Shown: piece after piece, positions 13,401 through 24,411 of the stretch
Layout: the number at the start of each line of letters is the position of its first letter
How positions within the stretch are numbered: position 1 is the first letter of the stretch
Assembly: GCA_013396755.1 (NCBI GenBank)
Contig: VWZF01005688.1
Location: 310,001 to 374,000, forward strand
Length of the DNA: 64,000 nt
Origin: Sclerurus mexicanus
Lineage: Eukaryota > Chordata > Aves > Passeriformes > Furnariidae
Direction: 5' to 3'
Position numbers and translations under genes: made by a program
The notes under the pieces: generated by a model
Seen by the model: the letters and a program-made list of their open reading frames with translations, nothing else
Database searches by the model: none
Told to the model about the DNA's origin: nothing

Positions 13401-14777
13401 TGAAACTGGTTTTGTCTAGAGTAATACACAAACTATAATGTTACTTCAGTTTTCCGTGGGCTTTAGTAAAGATTAGTGACAACTGGTCATCTGCTCTGAA
13501 TTTATATGCTTTTAATCAAAACATCTCTGTAGTGATAAGTACAAAGAAATTCTTTGCTAGCTCTGCCCTTAGTACATTTCTGTAGATACTGCCAGAATAT
13601 GTCTAGTGAAAATACATACTTAACTGCAGACAGTTTTGGAAATTTCCATAGTACTTTTTTGAGTTTTAGGCTTGTTTGTATATGACTGAATTTTACATTT
13701 TCCTGCCCTATGGCTTTCAAATTATCTGTAAAAACATGCATTAATAAATCTTTGTTTTTTCCCCTCTACATAAGTAAAACTGATTTGAACTTGTTTATTC
13801 CAAAAGCCCAGAGTATTTCTAATTAAATTGTAAATCCTGTATTTCATATATTGCTATATCTACATCAGATTTTTGAATTCAACTCTCAGGGACCATTTAT
13901 CCTTACCAAAAGGAAAAAAAAAAAAAGACTATGTTAAAGAGCATTAAACACTGGTTAAATTGTAGCCAAAGGTAAATTTCTGTGACTGCGAATGTGTAAC
14001 AGAGTTAGTCTGGCAATGAGTAGTTTTGAAAATCTATGCTCTGTATCTAATTTCCAATGATTTTCAGTAGGACTCAGCTTCTTGTGCTCTGCAGATGTGA
14101 TAAAATCATTTACAGAACATACCTGAACCTGTATTGGAGTATCATTGATTCACAAGGATGTTGCAGTGAACTTGAGAAATTAGCAAATCACTCATTGAGA
14201 GTCTGTGGCATGGATTTAATATTTAGATAGTGTAGGCATCTAAGTTTTAAGATTTGGGCATTACTAGCTAGAATTGATCACTAAAATACAGTAAAATTCA
14301 GGGTAACCTGGAGACTGATAACCTGCAATACTTTCCCCTTTTGACTGTTGTTATATCATGCTTTTACCAGCCCTGTAGTTTGAATAGATAAGGCAACACA
14401 CTTTAGCATCCTTCCAAAACCTGAATTAAAAATTTTTTACTGACATATGGTTTGATGATAATTAATTTTTTTGTTGTGTCCTTAATTGCATTGAATCTTC
14501 TGCCAGTTCTGGATAAGAAACAGAACTGTTAATTAAAAAAAAAAAAAAAGAAATCCTGAGAATTATTTTGGAACCATGTAAAGGGAAAACAAGTAGAATG
14601 TAAGACCATGTATGTATATAGACTGAAGAAATGTTGCACAATAATATATCAAAGAACATAGAGAATATATTAGAAATGTCGTGATTAGAAGAAAATAGTG
14701 GTTAATCATTGTGTTAATATTATTAATCAATAAAAATTTTTTTCTGCAAAATTTTTCAAAAATTGTGGAAGTGTATG

Positions 14778-14824
14778 GCACTTTTTTTGGTCAAAAAGTC
14801 AAATCCTTTTTTGATTAAAAGTGC
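14778..14824. repeat. Imperfect inverted repeat (hairpin)
   Basis: A 21-base arm at 14778-14798 (GCACTTTT, then TGGTCAAAAA) pairs imperfectly with an 18-base arm at 14807-14824 (TTTTTTGATTAAAAGTGC) across an 8-base loop. The arms are A/T-dominated. No microRNA or transposon end is recognised. Confidence 0.5.
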
Positions 14825-16160
14825 TGTAAAAAAAAAAGTAAGTTTCCAAACTAAGAAATATTGTCTATCTCTTACTTATTGATGAAAAGGAAAAATGAAA
14901 TAATCAGGAATGTCTCTGGAATATGAGCACTCTGGGAAGAGACAAAATGTCCAGGGATTGCTGCAGCAAATGCAACTTAGTTGTATTGTCAATTACGTGG
15001 TGAGAACTTGTTCCTAACTTTACTGTGGAGTGAGGAAGTAAAAGCAAAGTCTTCTGCAGGCCTTTTCTGACACACTCATCCAATGTCGTGTTGGTGAGGG
15101 GCCAAATATTTTCCACAGAATATCTTTGGGGAGGAAGAAGTGGAAAGCAACAGTGATGGTCAGATATTTTAGAGAAAGAGGGCTGATTTTATTCTGTTTT
15201 TAGCCCGTGAAAATAATATTTTATCATCGGAAGCTGTTCACCAGCTGGAGAAGGGTAATTCATCATATACAGATAAGATAGTTGTAATAGTGTAGGTAAC
15301 AAATCTTTGCTCTGTTGTATATTTCATGAGTAGTATGGCTTTCATAATGTACATAACATCATACCATGAAACTAATTTCCAGTGAAACCATTAGTTCCAA
15401 GGCTTTCTTTTAGCCTATTCTGGTTTTGTTTGCCCTGACTCATTAGTATTCAGCTTTTTATAATGAGATTTTCATCAGGAGTACAGGTTTATTCTTTAAT
15501 ACTGCTTCAGGAATGAAATAAACCTGCTCAGACTAGATTTTTGGTGCCAAAAGTGGTCAGTACTTCCTCTGAGAAAAAGAAGAAGCTAGACCAAATATCT
15601 TGTTATTGCTCCCTTGTGTGCATGTTCTTTTCTAATATTATTTGCTCTGTTTCATTTTAGTAGTTAAAATTATGTCTTGGTCTACCTGGACAGAACAGTA
15701 CAATTTGATGAAGTACCAACTGCACACAAAAAGTCTACCTAAATCTTATCCTAAATCTTGCACGGTTATGAAAAGAGAAATTGTAGGTCAAACACCTCAG
15801 CATTCTTCCTCAGTCATGATCAGAAGATTATTCTACACTGGAAGCTTTATGAAATGCATTCCATATTTATAAAAATAGTTTCTAACCCAAAAGACAGCAA
15901 GTTAGAGAGAAAACTTGCTGTATGAATTCTTTGACATGTCTCTCCGGGTCCACCAGACCTGTGTTATGATGCAAACAAATAGAAACAACACAATCCCTTG
16001 AACTAATCCTATCCCACAATATTTATGAATAGTTGCAGTTTGTTCTTTGTAAAGAAGCAATTCAATGCCAAGAATTTTTTATTCTTTTTTTCTGCTTTGG
16101 CAGGCAGCTGTCTTCAAACTTTTGATACCTATAGCATTATTTATCATTAGAAATATTCTA

Positions 16161-16255
16161 TAAAAATAAGTAAAAACAAAAAACCCAAACCAAACAAACC
16201 CCAAAACAACCAATGAATGAAACCCCTCCAAAACCCCTTTAAACAATAAAACAAA
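16161..16255. repeat. A/C-rich low-complexity tract
   Basis: Plus strand of A runs interrupted by CC, CCC and CCCC, with very few T or G, the same style as the tracts at 4.9, 55.1 and 59.3 kb. No element that could have left this as a tail is recognised directly upstream. Confidence 0.75.
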
Positions 16256-17051
16256 TCTCAGCTTTTAGTTACCAGTCTTGCACTACTCTCAGAGCTCCAG
16301 CTGCAGCAACTGACAGTTTCCATTGGAATCTCCAGTTTTTGTTAAAAAATGTAAATTTCTGGCTCTTTTGTTGAAAATATAACCTGATTGTAAAGATGGA
16401 AAACTGATACCCAAACTGGCTATCTCCCTGCTAATTTTATATGTTACATTTTGATAAGGAAGACAGGATTAAGGGAGTTCTTATTCACAGTCCTAAAAAC
16501 ATAGTTGTCAGTGTTTAATAACAGAGCATGCACAGCCTTCCATATTTCTGTATGCATTCTGTAAAAAGTTTTTGTAACGGAATATTATTCCAGATGAAAT
16601 TACTGCTTAACTAAGACCAAACTTGGAGGTGGAATAGTGTTTACTTTGACTAACTGGTATTTGCCTGATTTCCTTACTTGAGTTTATCAGCAAAACAATA
16701 CTAAATAATTTCCTCTTTTATAAATAGATTTTAATCATAATCTAATAGGTTGATGAACACACATTTCTGTTCATCTTGGACATCACGACAGAGACTGTCT
16801 CTGAGAAAACCAATATACAAGAAGACACTGCTCTGTTTGTAGTTCGTACATGTGGAGCAATGCTTATGAGCTATTGAGAATATGAAACAATTTTAAGCTG
16901 TATTTGTGATGTGTAAGGCAGTCCCTAGTTTCTTATTTCACCTTCAGTCAATAATAAAGCATATATTAAAGAAGAAACAAGCAATTTATATCCCATTTAA
17001 AGTGAAGCTTTATGTCTCATCTGTTTCAGCAGGAATTTACAAGATACATGA

Positions 17052-17380
17052 ATTAATCATACAACCATAGAATGGTTTGGGATTGGAAGGAACCTTGAAG
17101 ATCATCTAGTTGCAGCCCTCCTGACATAGACAGGCACACTTTTTGCTAGACCAGGTTGCTCAAAGCCCCACCCAGCCTGGCCTTGAACACTTCCAAGGAT
17201 GGGGCATCCACAGCTTCTCTGGGCAACCTTTTCCTGTGTTTCATCAGCCTCACACTAAAGAGTTTCTTCTAACATCTAATCTAAACCTACTCTCTTGTGC
17301 TTTGAAGCCATTCCCTCTTGTCCTGTCACTACGTGACTTTGTAAATAGGCCCTCTCCATCCTTCCTGTAGACTCCTGCAG
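17052..17380 (-). mobile_element. CR1 LINE 3' end, minus strand
   Basis: The plus strand begins with a degenerate form of the CR1 terminal repeat (CCATAGAATGGTTTGGG), the complement of the canonical CR1 3' end. It continues with the conserved 3' region in reverse: GATCATCTAGT, the CCTGGCCTTGAACACTTCC block, GGGGCATCCACAGCTTCTC and the CCTCTTGTCCTGTCACTA block. Homology fades near 17380, so about 330 bases of the 3' end remain. The 5' truncation is typical of CR1 insertion. A 75-codon plus-strand frame here is antisense to the element and not a gene. Confidence 0.93.
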
Positions 17381-17550
17381 GTCTTTCATATCTGGGGCAA
17401 AATGTAAAAAGAGTCAATGTATTTGAGGAGGAAACTAAATATATATCACTGAGCTACTGTTCTAACAGACTTGCATAATTTTTTGAATAATAAGTCTCAG
17501 TCTGGAAATTTTGAACTTGGAAAGTAGTGCCCAAGTTAATGAAAAAAAAA

Positions 17551-17665
17551 AAGTACTCTCCTGTGTTCTGATATTAGTTTTTCATTAAATTAATGTCAAG
17601 GCTGTTGTGGCCAGTGAGCTATCCAGAAGGTATTCCAGGTGCCAGAAAGAAAAATTGCATTGTAG
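17551..17665 (+). repeat. 115-bp dispersed direct repeat, copy 1
   Basis: This segment matches 18852-18966 over 115 bases with 8 differences and no gaps, about 93 % identity. It starts at AAGTACTCTCC and ends at TTGCATTGTAG. It is preceded by an 11-base A run and has no matching short direct repeat at its edges. Homology to copy 2 stops at both ends. This copy may be the donor of the duplication, or an older insertion whose flanks have decayed. I do not recognise it as a named transposon. Confidence 0.92.
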
Positions 17666-18851
17666 CCTGTCTTTATATGCTGACAATGAGATACTGTTGT
17701 CTGTCCCCTACTGAGTGTGGAAGAGGGAGGAGAGAACGTTTGGCCAGGGGGTTTTTTTTTGTGCTTTACTTTCTCTCCTTTTCTAACAGGCTTGTTAATG
17801 TCCATGCTCCCAGCTTTGCTTTCAGCATCCCCACAGGCAGCTGCCTGCTACTACCTGTTTCTGTAGTAGGTGTCCTTTGTCTTGCTTGCTGCCTGTTTCT
17901 GAACCTGCACGCCTCCAGTGCCATGCCATACCTACTGCTAATCGAAACCTCATGATTAAGTGTTTTCTTATGTCAGCAGAGTTAGAAGTCTAACCTCAGC
18001 TATTAATGACAGCTCACTTGTCAAAAGTGTTACTTGAAACAAGTGTGGTAAAAACATTAAAAAATGCTTGATTGAAATGTATTTTAGTAATTTATTCACT
18101 CTATCAAATAATGTATTTACTTGTTTTTAATATTTTTTATTATGTAAAGAATTTCATAGCTAAAATCTTGAAATACATCCAAATACATTCTATATATAGT
18201 CAATGTATATTAATAAGCATATGTAAAACTTGGGTTAAAACTAGTAAAGGACAAATATATGAGATTATTTTCATTGAAAATTCATTTGCATTATTATAAT
18301 ATAAGACCGGTACCATTACTATACTAATAGGTATTTGACATAGAAACCATTTGCTTACTCAATAATTGTGTTTAATTCTTTGAAAGTGTTCTTACATTTC
18401 ATTTTCACCTTTAGCTTGAAAACAGTTTTCATCACAAGGTCTAATTGCCATTTTCCTGGTTTTGCTCCACAACTGTTGTGTAAGCCATAAGCAATAAATG
18501 AGCAGGGGCTTTTCCAGTGGTCTCTGCAGAGGGCTGGTCTTGCAGAATTAAGATGAACTTTCACACTTCCAGTGGCAAGTTGGTGGGCTTTATGTTGATG
18601 TTTATGCCATACCATGTTTTATCTAGCCTGTATGAATGTCCTGAGGCTATGTGCTAAAAATCATGATGTCTTGTTATATGAAAACTGCTTCATAGATGAG
18701 AAAATTTCTGTGTACAAAAGCATAGATAGTGAGCCATTACAGGATAGCTTGTAAACTGGTACTAAACCTGGGAAGCAGAAGAGAGAGATTCAAGTCCTTA
18801 CTCTGCCTAAATGAAAGTAAAGACGTAAACCTGAATCTCCTCTTGAGAGTG

Positions 18852-18966
18852 AAGTACTCTCCTGTGTTCTGATACTAGTTTTTCATGAAATTAACATCAA
18901 GGTTGTTGCGGCCAGTGAGCTATCCAAAATGTATTCCAGGTGCCAGAAAGAAAAATTGCATTGTAG
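18852..18966 (+). repeat. 115-bp dispersed direct repeat, copy 2, with 8-bp flanking repeats
   Basis: Second copy of the segment at 17551-17665, same orientation, about 1.3 kb downstream. The octamer AGAGTGAA occurs immediately before (18846-18853) and immediately after (18969-18976) the segment, as a perfect direct repeat. This resembles a target-site duplication and suggests copy 2 was inserted here. The inserted unit would then be 18854-18968, also 115 bases. No terminal inverted repeat is visible, which argues against a classical hAT element despite the 8-bp length. No poly(A) tail is present. Confidence 0.85.
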
Positions 18967-21750
18967 TCAGAGTGAACCCTGAGACCATTCAGAGGCAGGC
19001 TAATCCAACTCTTCTTTTGCTTCACAAAATAGGTTAACTTTTTAATATTCTAGTAGTCCAGTAAATCGCTGCTCCAAGCAGAGTGAGCAGAACAGAGTGG
19101 AACAGTGTAAGCAAAGGGGCTTGCAGCAGACATAGTTGGTAGCTATGTACTTCCCTCAGACTGGAAAAGCAGGGTGAGCATGACACTGCACTGATTGCCA
19201 TAAACCACTTCCAGGTGAGACACCGTGTTGCACACTGCCAGCATGGGCATCTCTACATTCTGATGTCCTGGGCAGGGAATGGACAGGTTCTGTTTCTGGC
19301 CTTGGCCTGGCAGAAGTGGGTGCTTGAGCTTGAATTTCCTGCTGTGTTATTGCAGACTTTTCTGGACTGTTTGGGTAGGAATCAAGGGAGAGACGAAGAG
19401 TTCTTGATTAAAGAATGTGTGCCTTAATGACTTTGTTGTTCATGCTGATAAGGTAATGCAGGGTGTTTTGAACAAATAAGATTGTATGACTGAGCATTGA
19501 AAAATTTCAGAGTACAAGAATTGTGAAGCTAATAATAATTTAGTTAAATAAACACTTTCCCCCCCTCCAGTAATACTGCAAGGATGTAGTAGCCAAATTT
19601 CCCCTCAGTTCAAGGATGTTCAGGACTAGGATTTGGCTTCTCACGGTCTCTGCACAGATAAGAATTTGTTGTCAAATAAATCACTGAAGTGGCTGCTTTG
19701 TCAGTTTTGTTTGTGGAGTAGCCAGAGCAGTAAAGCAAAGCACTTTGGGGAGGTACAGGATGTGAAGAAAGATTAAAAAAATCTTTAGGGAAAGAAAGAA
19801 GGCTGAAGCAAGAAAAGTCTGGCTATTTATTATATACCACCTTTACTGGTACTTCACTAGAATGTGACAAAACCAGATGATATCTCAACTGAAGTGAGTT
19901 TTAAAAGTGTAAATTTACAGTAAAAGGAATTGAATTAATCTATAAAGAAACTAAATGTCACTGTTATACTGGATGGTCTATGTGGACTGAAGCCAAATTT
20001 TGTGAAGCATCTTTTTTTTGCCAAATGTTTGTATACCCCCATGCAATGATTCCTATGCTTGGAAAGTTATGGTAACTGTTTTCTTTACTGTTTAATGCTG
20101 TTAACCAGCCATTCCTGTTTTTCATTGTGATTTTGTTGTCCTTAAGACAAGATCTCAAGTCCTTGGATGGATCTTAGGACATACATTTTGATTAGCTAAA
20201 ACTTTAATTGATGTAACTGAAACAATAACTCAGCCAAAATTCCTGTTGATTTCACTAGGAAGAAGGATCCAGTCTTTCAAATCAAAGTAAAGGATTCAAT
20301 AAAAAATACCTAAGCAAGCACAGAATGAACTATGTTCACAGCAGTGATGAATTATGCATAAAATGAAATTATTTGATTCACATTGGGTATTTTATATACA
20401 GTACCATTCTCATAAATAAATACTTCTGTTTTAGAAAGCAGAGTAGATTTTCACTGGTTTGCATAGGGTTAGACTTTCAGCAACTAAAGACAGTGAGAGT
20501 TTTGCTATTGACTTTGGTAAAAAGTAAGTCAAGGTGAAGAGAATTTGGAAATCCTAATTTCAGGCTGAAAATCAGTTATGCCTAAGTGAATGAATTTTGT
20601 CAGATGAAAACAGAATAGTTTAAGCTACTAAGCTCCATTTTCCTGATCTGTAATTCTGTCTCATTCTATGAACACTGAGTTTCTAATTAGACTGTCAAAG
20701 CACTAAATCTTTTTAAGACTTTAAAAAACACTGTTCCTTTTGATGACAAAATGAAGATATATTTAAGGGATGGGGAGTGTTGAGCTACTTGTTACTGTCT
20801 TTTTGCAGATTTAATTAGTAACAAAAATATTAATATTTGTCTTTTCAAGCATCACAAACAATGAAAATTTGAATATTTATCAAGTCTCTTTTTCAACAAT
20901 TTTCTTTTTATCTGGACCTACCTTGTGGCTCCCTGTTGTCTTGAAGCAATGTTTTTCAGGGTAGTGGCTTCTTTCAGTCAGTCCAATGCTTCTGTGTCTG
21001 GGTGTGCTGATATGTAACAATGGGCTGCTGACATGGAAATGGCCAAAGCAGAAAGGCCGTCTGTGCTGCATTTTTAAAGATTATTAAAAAAAAATAAAAT
21101 AAATTGTTGTCAAGGGAAAATCAAGATTCTCTTAAAAGCAAGGCTCATTTTTCGCTAGACCTTTTCTGTAGTTATTCCTGAGTCATATAAGTCGTAAGCA
21201 TTAGAAAAATGTAGTAAGTAAACATTACAACTGTCAAAATGGGATGCATTTAGATGAAGAATCTTTAGAGGAGCACATGATATTACTTTATGTGTTGAAA
21301 TTGATGACATAGTCTTGTCATATTACCATGAAGGGTTTATTTAAATTTGGCTTATTTCCAGACAGCATTGCTGCCTTTCTAGTGCAGACAAAGCTTATTG
21401 AAACTTTGTCATGGTTTTTTCATGTTGTAGAATTGCACAATTGAAAGAAATACTAATTATATTTTAAGTAGCCCTTTGTTCATTTTACATTAGGGAAAAA
21501 AACCAGCAAAAAACCAAAACTCAGTATGATATAAATCCCATTAGAAGTTCAGGGAAAGAAGCTTCTATTTATTTCTCTACATAAACATGTTGCAGGAAGA
21601 GACTTAAAGTGTGCTCACTACTCTTCAGAGCAGAGTGCAAGGGAAAAATGAGTAAACCCATGTTATGATCTGGTTATTAAAATTACTAAAAATGCCTCTG
21701 CCTGAATCAAGGTGCAAACAAGTCCATATGCTGAAGTCAATAATATGGAT

Positions 21751-21756
21751 TTTATT
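21751..21756 (-). promoter_or_regulatory. LTR polyadenylation signal AATAAA
   Basis: AATAAA on the minus strand, about 95 bases downstream of the TATA-like box and about 90 bases from the LTR 3' end, as expected at the end of an LTR R region. Confidence 0.6.
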
Positions 21757-21773
21757 TAACAGTAAATGTGAGG

Positions 21774-21846
21774 CAGAGAGAGAAAGATAGAAAGAAACAG
21801 AAAGAAGGAGGGTCAGGGAAGAAAGAAAGTGGCAGAGAGAGATTAA
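21774..21846. repeat. GA-rich (minus strand CT-rich) low-complexity tract inside the LTR
   Basis: The plus strand is almost pure purine, with GAGA and GAAA words; on the minus strand it is a CTCTCT/CTTTC tract between the TATA-like box and AATAAA. It probably forms the R region of the solo LTR. Confidence 0.75.
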
Positions 21847-21850
21847 ATAG

Positions 21851-21858
21851 AAAATATA
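21851..21858 (-). promoter_or_regulatory. TATA-like box of the solo LTR
   Basis: TATATTTT on the minus strand, upstream of the CT-rich tract and AATAAA. Its placement suits the U3 promoter of the LTR. Activity today is unknown. Confidence 0.45.
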
Positions 21859-22520
21859 TCATCACTCTGTGGAACTTGATACCATCCCATAGATCCTCTT
21901 TTTGTAGTCTTGGTGGTTAAGGTTCTGCAAAAGGGACAGAGTCCAATGGATTAATATGCATTCAGGAGTTGCCCGACACCTCTCCTGAGATTGGGGGGAA
22001 GCTTTGCAGTCTCTTGTGACAGGCTCTGGATTTGTTGCCTCACTTGGATCGTGTGCAGTCTTCTGGTGGTGGAAGGCCTCAGGAATGAGACTGAGGGACG
22101 TTTTGGGGATCTTTGATGGTTCATGACCCTTCTCATCTGCCTCTCCTTGAATGTACTGTCTGTGTCTTCCCAGAGCGGGGTTTAGTCCTGCATTGTGTGG
22201 AGAGATTTTGCCGTCACACACCCAAAACCGTCCAAACTCTGCTAGGGCTGATTCTTCACACAAGTGTGGAGTTTGACTTTCTTTGTGGATACATTCTTCT
22301 TCACTGAGCCTTGTTTACTTCTCCTTAGACTTGAGACAATTGGACAATTGTCTTAACTCAGGTTTCCATCACAGTCCAAATTCCAGTCAGGAAGCATACT
22401 GGGGAGGGAGGAGGGCACTGTGCTTCGGTGGTTGAAGATGGACTTCTTTGCAGTTTGAAAGAAAGTATTTCTATGATTTTGACAATGCTTATGATATTAA
22501 CAACATTTCAGTCTCTTACA

Positions 22521-24069
22521 ACCCACTAGAATTACCCTGCTTTTTTTGGAAGAACGCAAAAACTTGTGACCCTCATTCCTAATTCTGCTTTTTCCTAATT
22601 CTGAATTGTTTTCATACATTTAAACTTTTTTTAAATCACAGAAATTATTTTTTGCATTTATTGCAAAAGTGGGTTTTCATTACTGGCCTGATTGCAACAT
22701 AGCTTGGAAAAGCAATTTATCTACTATCTGCATATTCCCAGTGATCTTGACTTGCTGGCTATTTTCTTGCCTGAAGAAACTTTTGTGATATCAGGGTTTT
22801 TATCAGAGGATTTCCCTATGAATGATAGAATCAGGTAGAAGTGAAAAGGCATATAGGCAATAAAAAGGGAGATAATACAGATTTTACAGGCCATAAGCAA
22901 TGTGCTTTTTTGCCTTTATCTTGGTGAGTGTGGAAAGAGGGGAGGTGTTACAAAAAAGCCCTTGATCTCCTTATGAGAATCAAGAATAAAACTGAGAGTA
23001 AATTTATAAAACTGGATCATCAGTGTAAATTGGCTTTGAGAGCTTTAGTTAAGTAAATTAAACAATGGTGAAAATCCAAGGCATTCAGTTTTCTGCATGA
23101 GAAAAACTGGTTGAACCACAGGAAAACAGTTCAGTCTGGGATAGTTGGACTTTTTCTGCTAGATTATTTTTGCAGTGTAATCTTTATCTCATTTTACAGT
23201 CCATAGTCTGAAAAATTCTTACAGATCAAAGTTGGTGAACTTACAAGAGCAGGTAGCTTTTGGGCAGAAATTTTGCTAATTTGATAAGCAAAGAAGGAAA
23301 GGCTTGGGGCAAAGCAAGAATATTAAGTTATTGCAAATCTTCCTCTTTAATTTGCAGCAAATTGAAACAAAATTTAACATTTACTATTATGCAAAAATTA
23401 TGTTTAACAAATACCAGTGAGATTCTAGATCTTGATAGGTATTTATGCTATGAATGGTGACTAGGCAGTAAATCACAGAGTAAATTGTGTTCTTAAATAA
23501 TTTTATTTGATCCATTTGATTAGTAGAAAATGATTTGTAGAAATTAGTAGAAAATATATGAATACATGTGAATTGCCTATGCTATCTTTACTTCTAATAA
23601 AATAAAATCCTGCTAAGAGGACAAGTAATTTCCTGTAAAGGAGGAAACTTTTTTTTCCCCTACATTATTTAATGAAGCTGTGGACTGTGGAATACCAGGC
23701 AGTAACTAGTGCTTTTTCCTTCATTGCCACCATGATGCAATTTTCTCCTTGAGGTAGTGTTTTTGAGATTCCAGCAATTTTTTCCAAGGTTAAAATGGGA
23801 GTCAGCTATTTAATCCTGTTTTTAGGAAAAAAACTGATCTCATAATAACTTATATAAATCTGAAGTTATTTTAAAAAGGAAGTGGAAGACAATTACATAT
23901 TAAAAATTGTGTCCCATTGTTAGTGTTAATAGGTTTCTCTTCTGTGTAATAAGAGAGGCATGAAAGTATTGGAAAAAATATTTCAATGCGGTCTTTGTAG
24001 GAGCTTGAATAAATTTTCCACGACAGAATTGAATTATTGAAGAAAGAAAAAATTTTTTAGAAGTTAATA
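22521..24069. other. Unique sequence, no recognised gene
   Basis: About 1.5 kb of AT-rich sequence between two LTR insertions. Only short open frames are seen. No retroviral internal sequence joins the two LTRs, which belong to different families, so they are independent insertions. Confidence 0.6.
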
Positions 24070-24411
24070 TGTGGTGGGTTGAATCTGACCAGCACCCACA
24101 GAGCTTCTTGCTCATCTGCCCCACCCACACCTACCCAGCTGGACAAGGGAAAGACTAGGAAGAGCAAACCTCATGTGACTCATGAGCTGAGATGAAGGGA
24201 ATTTAAGCAGTAAAGGAAAGAGAGGGAAAAAATCCCAACAAGTGATGCAGAGGCAAATATTTACCACTTCCCACAAGCGGAGTGATTCCCAGCTAGTCTC
24301 TGAGAGATGGACTCTTGAAAGCCGACCTGCCTTTCCACCTCTTCTTCCACTACCCCAGTTCTATTGCTGAGCATGACATTATGTCATATGCAATATCCCT
24401 TTCACCAGTTT
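24070..24411 (-). mobile_element. ERV LTR fragment (U5, R and part of U3), minus strand
   Basis: The plus strand starts TGTGGTGGGTTG, which I recognise as the reverse complement of the 3' end of a common avian ERV LTR. It continues through the CACCCA block, CAGCTGGACAAGGG, CATGAGCTGAGATGAAGG and the CCCAGCTAGTCTCTGAG block, then GCTGAGCATGACATTATGTC and an AATATCCCTTT word near 24392, where recognisable homology stops. About 340 bases of the LTR are present, and the rest of U3 is missing. The TG terminus is preserved at 24070. No target duplication can be tested because the other end is lost. Confidence 0.85.

Larger units (their letters stand above)
10464..17051. other. Unique AT-rich sequence, no recognised gene
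   Basis: No gene or known repeat was identified in this 6.6-kb stretch. A runs lie at about 13914-13926 and 14535-14549. A small imperfect hairpin lies at 14778-14824 and an A/C-rich tract at 16161-16255. A 110-codon plus-strand frame at 12967-13299 has no recognisable motif and no supporting splice context. Confidence 0.6.
17381..21660. other. Mostly unique sequence with a dispersed 115-bp duplication
   Basis: Apart from the paired 115-bp repeat (17551-17665 and 18852-18966), no known repeat or gene is recognised. A strong splice-acceptor-like site at 17788-17789 precedes a 54-codon open segment. An A/C-rich tract of about 28 bases lies at 21493-21520. Between 20.3 and 20.5 kb the sequence is AT-rich with octamer-like and TAAT-type words, but nothing specific enough to call. 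Confidence 0.5.
21661..22520 (-). mobile_element. Probable solo LTR of an avian endogenous retrovirus, minus strand, 860 bp
   Basis: On the minus strand the element starts TGTAAGAGACTGAAATG at 22520 and ends ATCATAACA at 21661, so it has the TGT...ACA ends expected of an LTR. The pentamer ACCCA abuts both sides (21656-21660 and 22521-22525), a 5-bp duplication of the size usual for ERVL-type insertions. Signals lie in the right order on the minus strand: a TATA-like TATATTTT (21858-21851), a pyrimidine-rich probable R region, AATAAA (21756-21751), then about 75 bases of U5. No internal retroviral genes flank it, so it is read as a solo LTR left by recombination. A 133-codon minus frame (22263-21862) lies inside U3 and R and has no recognisable product. 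The family name is unknown to me; the boundaries are inferred from ends and duplication. Confidence 0.72.

Noticed and set aside
21862..22263. 133-codon minus-strand frame of natural composition
   Set aside because: It falls within the probable solo LTR (U3 and R) and matches no retroviral protein that I recognise; kept only as part of the LTR entry.
23750..23760. let-7-like seed word TGAGGTAGTG
   Set aside because: Similarity stops after ten bases and no complementary hairpin arm lies nearby.
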